A stretch of 64,000 bases of DNA from Streptomyces werraensis. Its GTDB lineage: Bacteria; Actinomycetota; Actinomycetes; Streptomycetales; Streptomycetaceae. Below are positions 60,535 to 64,000 of the stretch, in pieces (the stretch's first letter is position 1; the number at the start of each line of letters is the position of its first letter). A program made the position numbers and the translations under genes. The stretch is taken from the NCBI GenBank assembly GCA_014656175.1, contig BNBX01000001.1, positions 186,001-250,000 on the forward strand. The letters are read 5' to 3'. The notes beneath the pieces are model-generated. The model searched no databases and was not told where the DNA came from. It worked only from the letters and a program-made list of their open reading frames with translations.

Positions 60535-60693
60535 GGGTCAGGGTCTCTTTTCCGTGGAGCGGCGAAAGTCCGGCAGACGGGCGCACGCACAGTGGGCGGC
60601 CCGCTCTACACCCTGGGCCATGGCCGAGTGCCGATCCGTGGTCCCGAGGTCCGATTCTTCACACGGCGCCTACTCCCGCCGCAGTACTCCCGG

Positions 60694-61383
60694 CTACGCC
60701 TGGTCCGTCCTCGGACGGACCAGCCCGGACTCGTAGGCGATGACCACGAGCTGGGCCCGGTCGCGGGCGCCCAGCTTGGCCATGGCGCGGTTGACGTGGG
60801 TCTTCACGGTGAGCGGGCTGACCTCGAGGCGTTCGGCGATCTCGTCGTTGGAGTGGCCGCCGGCCACCTGGACCAGCACCTCCCGCTCCCGCACGGTGAG
60901 CGAGTCGAGCCGCTCGGCGCGCTCGGGGTCGCGGTCGGGGCCGGGCGGGCCGTCCTGGGCGAGGAAGCGGGCGATCAGGCCCTTGGTGGCCTGCGGGGAC
61001 AGCAGCGCCTCTCCCCCGGCGGCGATGCGGACGGCGCTCAGCATCTCGCCGGGCTCGGAGCCCTTGCCGAGAAAGCCGGAGGCGCCGGCCCGCAGCGACT
61101 GCACCACGTAGTCGTCGACCTCGAAGGTCGTCAGTATGACCACCCGCACCCCGTCGAGCGCGGGGTCGGAGCTGATCTCGCGGGTGGCGGCGAGCCCGTC
61201 GGTGCCGGGCATGCGGATGTCCATGAGGACCACGTCGGGCCGGTGTTCGCGGGCCAGCCGGACGGCCTCGGCGCCGTCGGACGCCTCGCCCACGACCTCC
61301 ATGTCCGGCTCGGAGTCGACGAGGACGCGGAAGGCGCTGCGCAGCAGTGCCTGGTCGTCGGCGAGCAGGACGCGGATCGTCAT
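60694..61383 (-). CDS. NarL/LuxR-family response regulator upstream of the RND exporter
   Basis: Protein of 229 residues: receiver domain with LLADDQ and phospho-Asp in DVVLMDIRMPG, Lys in GFLGKGSEP, then the LuxR helix-turn-helix LTVREREVLVQVAGG...NDEIAERLEVSPLTVKTH. ATG 61383 lies 22 bases after the kinase gene. It precedes the RND gene by 159 bases in the same direction, so it may regulate that gene. Its DNA site is unknown. Confidence 0.9.
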   Translation of the reverse strand: MTIRVLLADDQALLRSAFRVLVDSEPDMEVVGEASDGAEAVRLAREHRPDVVLMDIRMPGTDGLAATREISSDPALDGVRVVILTTFEVDDYVVQSLRAGASGFLGKGSEPGEMLSAVRIAAGGEALLSPQATKGLIARFLAQDGPPGPDRDPERAERLDSLTVREREVLVQVAGGHSNDEIAERLEVSPLTVKTHVNRAMAKLGARDRAQLVVIAYESGLVRPRTDQA

Positions 61384-61405
61384 GCGGGCTCCAGCGGGGC
61401 GTCGG

Positions 61406-62629
61406 TCACGGGCGGCCGCCGGGGGCGGCGGAGGTGCGGGGCTCGACGGGAAGGATCGCATGCACACGGAAGCCGCCGCCGTAGCGGGGGCCGGTGGTGA
61501 GGGTGCCGCGCAGGGCGGTGACGCGTTCGCGCATGCCGAGCAGTCCGTGCCCGCCGCCCGGGGCGGGGTCGTGTCCGTCGTCGTTGCCGTCGTCGAGCAC
61601 GGTGACCTCGATGTGCGGTCCGACGCGTACGACGCTGACCTCGGCGCGCGCGCCGGTCCCGGCGTGCTTCTGCACGTTGGTCAGCGCCTCCTGGATGATC
61701 CGGTACGCGGCCAGGTCGACGGCGGCGGGCAGTTCGGTGCCCTGGTCGGCGCGGGCGACCTCGACGCGGAGTCCGGCGTTGCGGAAGGTGGCGGCGAGCT
61801 CGTCGAGGCGGTCGAGTCCGGGGGCGGGTTCGGTGGGCGCCTCGGGGTCGCCGGACTGGCGCAGCAGGCCGACGGTGGCGCGCAGTTCGCCGAGGGCGTG
61901 GCGGCTGGCCTCGCGGACGTGGGCGAGGGCCTCCTTGGCCTGGTCGGGGCGCTTGTCCATGACGTGCGCGGCGACCCCGGCCTGCACGTTGACCAGGGCG
62001 ATGTGGTGGGCGACCACGTCGTGCAGGTCGCGGGCGATGCGCAGCCGCTCCTCGGCGACCCGGCGGCGGGCCTCCTCCTCGCGGGTGCGTTCGGCCCGTT
62101 CGGCGCGCTCGCGGATGGCCTGGACGAAGGCGCGGCGGCTGCGGACGGCGTCGCCGGCGGTGGCGCCGATGCCGGTCCAGGCGAGGATCGCCAGGTTCTC
62201 CTGGGCGTACCAGGGCAGGGGTCCGGCGGCCATGGCGGCGCCGGTGAGGACGGTCATGGTGAGCAGGCCGAGCCGCCAGGTGGTGGGGCGGTCGGTGGAG
62301 GCGGCGACGGTGTAGAGGGCGATCACCGCGCACATGGCGACGGGGGCGCGCGGGTCGCCGGTGACGGACTCGACGACGGAGAGGCCGCCCGCGACGCCGA
62401 GCACCGTGCGCGGGGCGCGGCGGCGGAAGACGAGCGCGGCGGCGCCGAGCGACATCAGGACCAGGCTGAGCGGGTCGGGGGTGCGCAGCCCCCAGCTGAC
62501 CCCCTCGGGGTCGTGCGGTTCGACGAAGGACCCGGCGACCATGCACAGCAGGACGCCGACGGCCAGCGCCGTGTCCACGGCGGCCGGGTGGGCCCGCGCC
62601 CGGCAGCGGACGCGTGTCAGGGTGCTCAC
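61406..62629 (-). CDS. Membrane sensor histidine kinase (HisKA_3)
   Basis: Protein of 407 residues. Four to five membrane helices in the first 150 residues, a coiled linker (RERAERAERTREEEARRRVAEERLRIA), the phospho-His in RDLHDVVAHHIALVNV, and a HATPase domain (EALTNVQKHAGTGA, DDGNDDG, GLLGMRERV). No extracellular domain of size, as in DesK-like membrane sensors. GTG 62629. It is adjacent to and upstream of its regulator and, further on, the RND exporter. Confidence 0.92.
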   Translation of the reverse strand: MSTLTRVRCRARAHPAAVDTALAVGVLLCMVAGSFVEPHDPEGVSWGLRTPDPLSLVLMSLGAAALVFRRRAPRTVLGVAGGLSVVESVTGDPRAPVAMCAVIALYTVAASTDRPTTWRLGLLTMTVLTGAAMAAGPLPWYAQENLAILAWTGIGATAGDAVRSRRAFVQAIRERAERAERTREEEARRRVAEERLRIARDLHDVVAHHIALVNVQAGVAAHVMDKRPDQAKEALAHVREASRHALGELRATVGLLRQSGDPEAPTEPAPGLDRLDELAATFRNAGLRVEVARADQGTELPAAVDLAAYRIIQEALTNVQKHAGTGARAEVSVVRVGPHIEVTVLDDGNDDGHDPAPGGGHGLLGMRERVTALRGTLTTGPRYGGGFRVHAILPVEPRTSAAPGGRP

Positions 62630-62738
62630 GGCTGGTTGCGGCGACCGGGGCGGGCGCCCGTGCGGCGCGGCCCCGGCTCCCCCCTCTCTGCGGACTGCCT
62701 CTGCGTGGACGGCCGGACGCGGTGGTCCCGGAGACGTC

Positions 62739-63020
62739 TCAGGTCCCCGGGATGAGGCCGTCGTCGGTGAGGAGGTCGCGGACCTCCTCGAGGGTGGCGT
62801 CGGGGGACGGGAGGATGAGGCCGGACGGCTCCAGGGAGTCGTCCGGCAGCGGCTCGCCCAGCTCGTGCACCTTGTCCAGCAGGGCCTGGAGCGTGGCGCG
62901 GAAGCCGGGACCGTCGCCGTTCTCCATCTCGGCGAGCAGTTCCTCGTCCAGCTTGTTCAGCTCCGGCAGCCGGCTCTCGTCCAGTGTCAGCTGCCCCTCC
63001 CCCATGATCCGTACGATCAT
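62739..63020 (-). CDS. pspAA: PspA-associated protein PspAA
   Basis: Protein of 93 residues with the PspAA domain (MIVRIMGEGQLTLDES, LNKLDEELLAEMENGD, LEEVRDLLTDDGLIPG). It follows pspA by 20 bases with GAGGAGG before its ATG, so they are one unit. PspAA domains occur only next to PspA in actinobacteria and archaea and are thought to modulate its assembly. Confidence 0.92.
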   Translation of the reverse strand: MIVRIMGEGQLTLDESRLPELNKLDEELLAEMENGDGPGFRATLQALLDKVHELGEPLPDDSLEPSGLILPSPDATLEEVRDLLTDDGLIPGT

Positions 63021-63040
63021 GTCGCCCTCCTCGGCGTGGG

Positions 63041-63844
63041 CTACTGCTTGTCGAAGCGCGGGGTGTCCTGCGGCTGCTGCTGGGTCTGCGGCCGCGCCTG
63101 GTCCTGGCCGCCCTCGAGGGCCTGCCGGTCGCCGGAGGAGCCCCCGGCCAGCTCGGCCTTCATGCGCTGCAGTTCGAGCTCCACGTCCGTGCCGCCGGAG
63201 AGGCGGTCCAGCTCGGCCTGGATGTCGTCCTTGTGCATGCCGGACTGGTCGTCGAGGGCGCCGGAGGCGAGCAGCTCGTCGATCGCGCCGGCCCGCGCCT
63301 GGAGCTGGGCGGTCTTGTCCTCGGCCCGCTGGATGGCCAGGCCGACGTCGCCCATCTCCTCGGAGATGCCGGAGAACGCCTCGCCGATCCGGGTCTGCGC
63401 CTGGGCGGCCGTGTAGGTGGCCTTGATGGTCTCCTTCTTGGTGCGGAAGGCGTCCACCTTGGCCTGGAGGCGCTGCGCGGCCAGCGTCAGCTTCTCCTCC
63501 TCGCCCTGGAGCGTGGCGTGCTGGGTCTCCAGGTCGGTCACCTGCTGCTGGAGCGCGGCACGGCGGGACAGCGCCTCGCGGGCCAGGTCCTCGCGGCCCA
63601 GCGCGAGCGCCTTGCGGCCCTGGTCCTCCAGCTTCGACGACTGGGACTGGAGCTGGTTGAGCTGGAGCTCCAGGCGCTTGCGGCTGGTCGCCACGTCGGC
63701 GACGCCACGGCGGACCTTCTGGAGCAGTTCCAGCTGCTTCTGGTACGAGTAATCGAGGGTCTCGCGCGGGTCCTCGGCCCGGTCAAGGGCCTTGTTCGCC
63801 TTCGCGCGGAAGATCATCCCCATACGCTTCATGACACCGCTCAT
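63041..63844 (-). CDS. pspA: PspA/IM30 (phage shock) membrane-protecting protein
   Basis: Protein of 267 residues. KRMGMIFRAKANKALDRAEDPRETLDYSYQ is the amphipathic membrane-binding start. A long coiled coil follows (about 30-190), then DDIQAELDRLSGG and an extended Gln-rich tail (QDQARPQTQQQPQDTPRFDKQ) of about 50 residues not found in E. coli. PspA polymerises on damaged membrane and keeps the proton gradient. ATG 63844 is used; MKRMGM at 63832 is an alternative. No PspF regulator is present, as in other actinobacteria. Confidence 0.95.
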   Translation of the reverse strand: MSGVMKRMGMIFRAKANKALDRAEDPRETLDYSYQKQLELLQKVRRGVADVATSRKRLELQLNQLQSQSSKLEDQGRKALALGREDLAREALSRRAALQQQVTDLETQHATLQGEEEKLTLAAQRLQAKVDAFRTKKETIKATYTAAQAQTRIGEAFSGISEEMGDVGLAIQRAEDKTAQLQARAGAIDELLASGALDDQSGMHKDDIQAELDRLSGGTDVELELQRMKAELAGGSSGDRQALEGGQDQARPQTQQQPQDTPRFDKQ

Positions 63845-64000
63845 GGGCTTCGCGCGCCCCCTTCTGACGGACTCCAGCTCCAGTGACTGCCTCAGAACCC
63901 ACAGTACGGGCCCTGCATCCATTACCGCACTGTCCGGGGACGGATGCGCTCATCCCCAAGGACGACTGAGTACCCTCCTGATCCGGCGTAGGGAGTAGGT
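63845..64000 (-). promoter_or_regulatory. pspA upstream region at the window edge
   Basis: The last 156 bases show no gene. TGAGTAC at 63967-63973 is one half of the TGAGTAC-nn-GTACTCA site described for MacR, but the other half is absent, so it is weak. The promoter of pspA should be here. Confidence 0.35.

Noticed and set aside
56590..61500. Open frame of 1636 codons on the + strand
   Set aside because: It lies antisense to the kinase, RND exporter and regulator genes, is dominated by His, Gly, Arg and Ala as expected from a GC-rich shadow, and shows no domain.
63967..63973. MacR site at the right edge
   Set aside because: Only one TGAGTAC half is present; the second half at the right spacing is missing.

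Overview
The window is chromosomal DNA of a Streptomyces or very close relative. GC content is very high, third codon positions are almost all G or C, GTG and TTG starts are common, neighbouring genes often overlap at ATGA or GTGA, and the gene order matches from memory the S. coelicolor block around SCO2105-SCO2168. The species cannot be fixed from sequence alone. I see no prophage, insertion sequence, CRISPR array, tRNA or rRNA. This is core chromosome, and its interest lies mainly in regulatory RNA, fusions and degenerate proteins.

Left part (1-14200). A cut FAD oxidoreductase diverges from a TPP-riboswitch-controlled thiO-thiS-thiG operon. A four-PASTA Ser/Thr kinase, endonuclease IV and a molybdopterin-type oxidoreductase follow. 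Next come bacterioferritin and its ferredoxin Bfd, facing each other, with a DmdR-type iron box upstream of bfd. A class II DAHP synthase diverges from a fused anthranilate synthase preceded by a Trp-Trp-Trp leader peptide and a classical attenuator. A D-2-hydroxyacid dehydrogenase and a phosphofructokinase close this part.

Middle (14300-35400). A two-component pair (probable MacRS), PlsC, an esterase, an EEP-family hydrolase, glucokinase glkA with its upstream partner, an ArsA-like ATPase with an altered P-loop, a SRPBCC protein, a phosphoesterase, FadD, the mannosyltransferase PimB', a GT87 membrane transferase, a lipoprotein peptidase, two tandem NlpC/P60 hydrolases, a NYN-domain protein, a rhomboid protease and a stand-alone Lrp sensor domain. 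Much of this concerns envelope lipids, glycolipids and peptidoglycan.

Right part (35400-64000). A class V aminotransferase lies behind a SAM-IV riboswitch and a six-codon reading frame. Then come trpD and the aerobic respiratory chain: cytochrome bc1 (qcrCAB) with ctaE, and cytochrome c oxidase (ctaCDF). The two respiratory clusters are separated by a degenerate response regulator and an L,D-transpeptidase. A cysteine desulfurase-TusA fusion, adenosine kinase, a large anchored protein, ErpA and NadA follow, giving an Fe-S and cofactor theme. The end holds a PQQ-repeat Ser/Thr kinase, an RND exporter behind a two-component system, and PspA with PspAA.

Regulatory elements stand out: TPP and SAM-IV riboswitches, a trp attenuator, an iron box, palindromes at the bfr, fadD, ctaE, ctaC and nadA promoters, several very strong hairpin terminators (one with a perfect 25-bp stem), and five copies or fragments of a dispersed intergenic repeat with core GGGGCGCGGGGAACCGCGCG.
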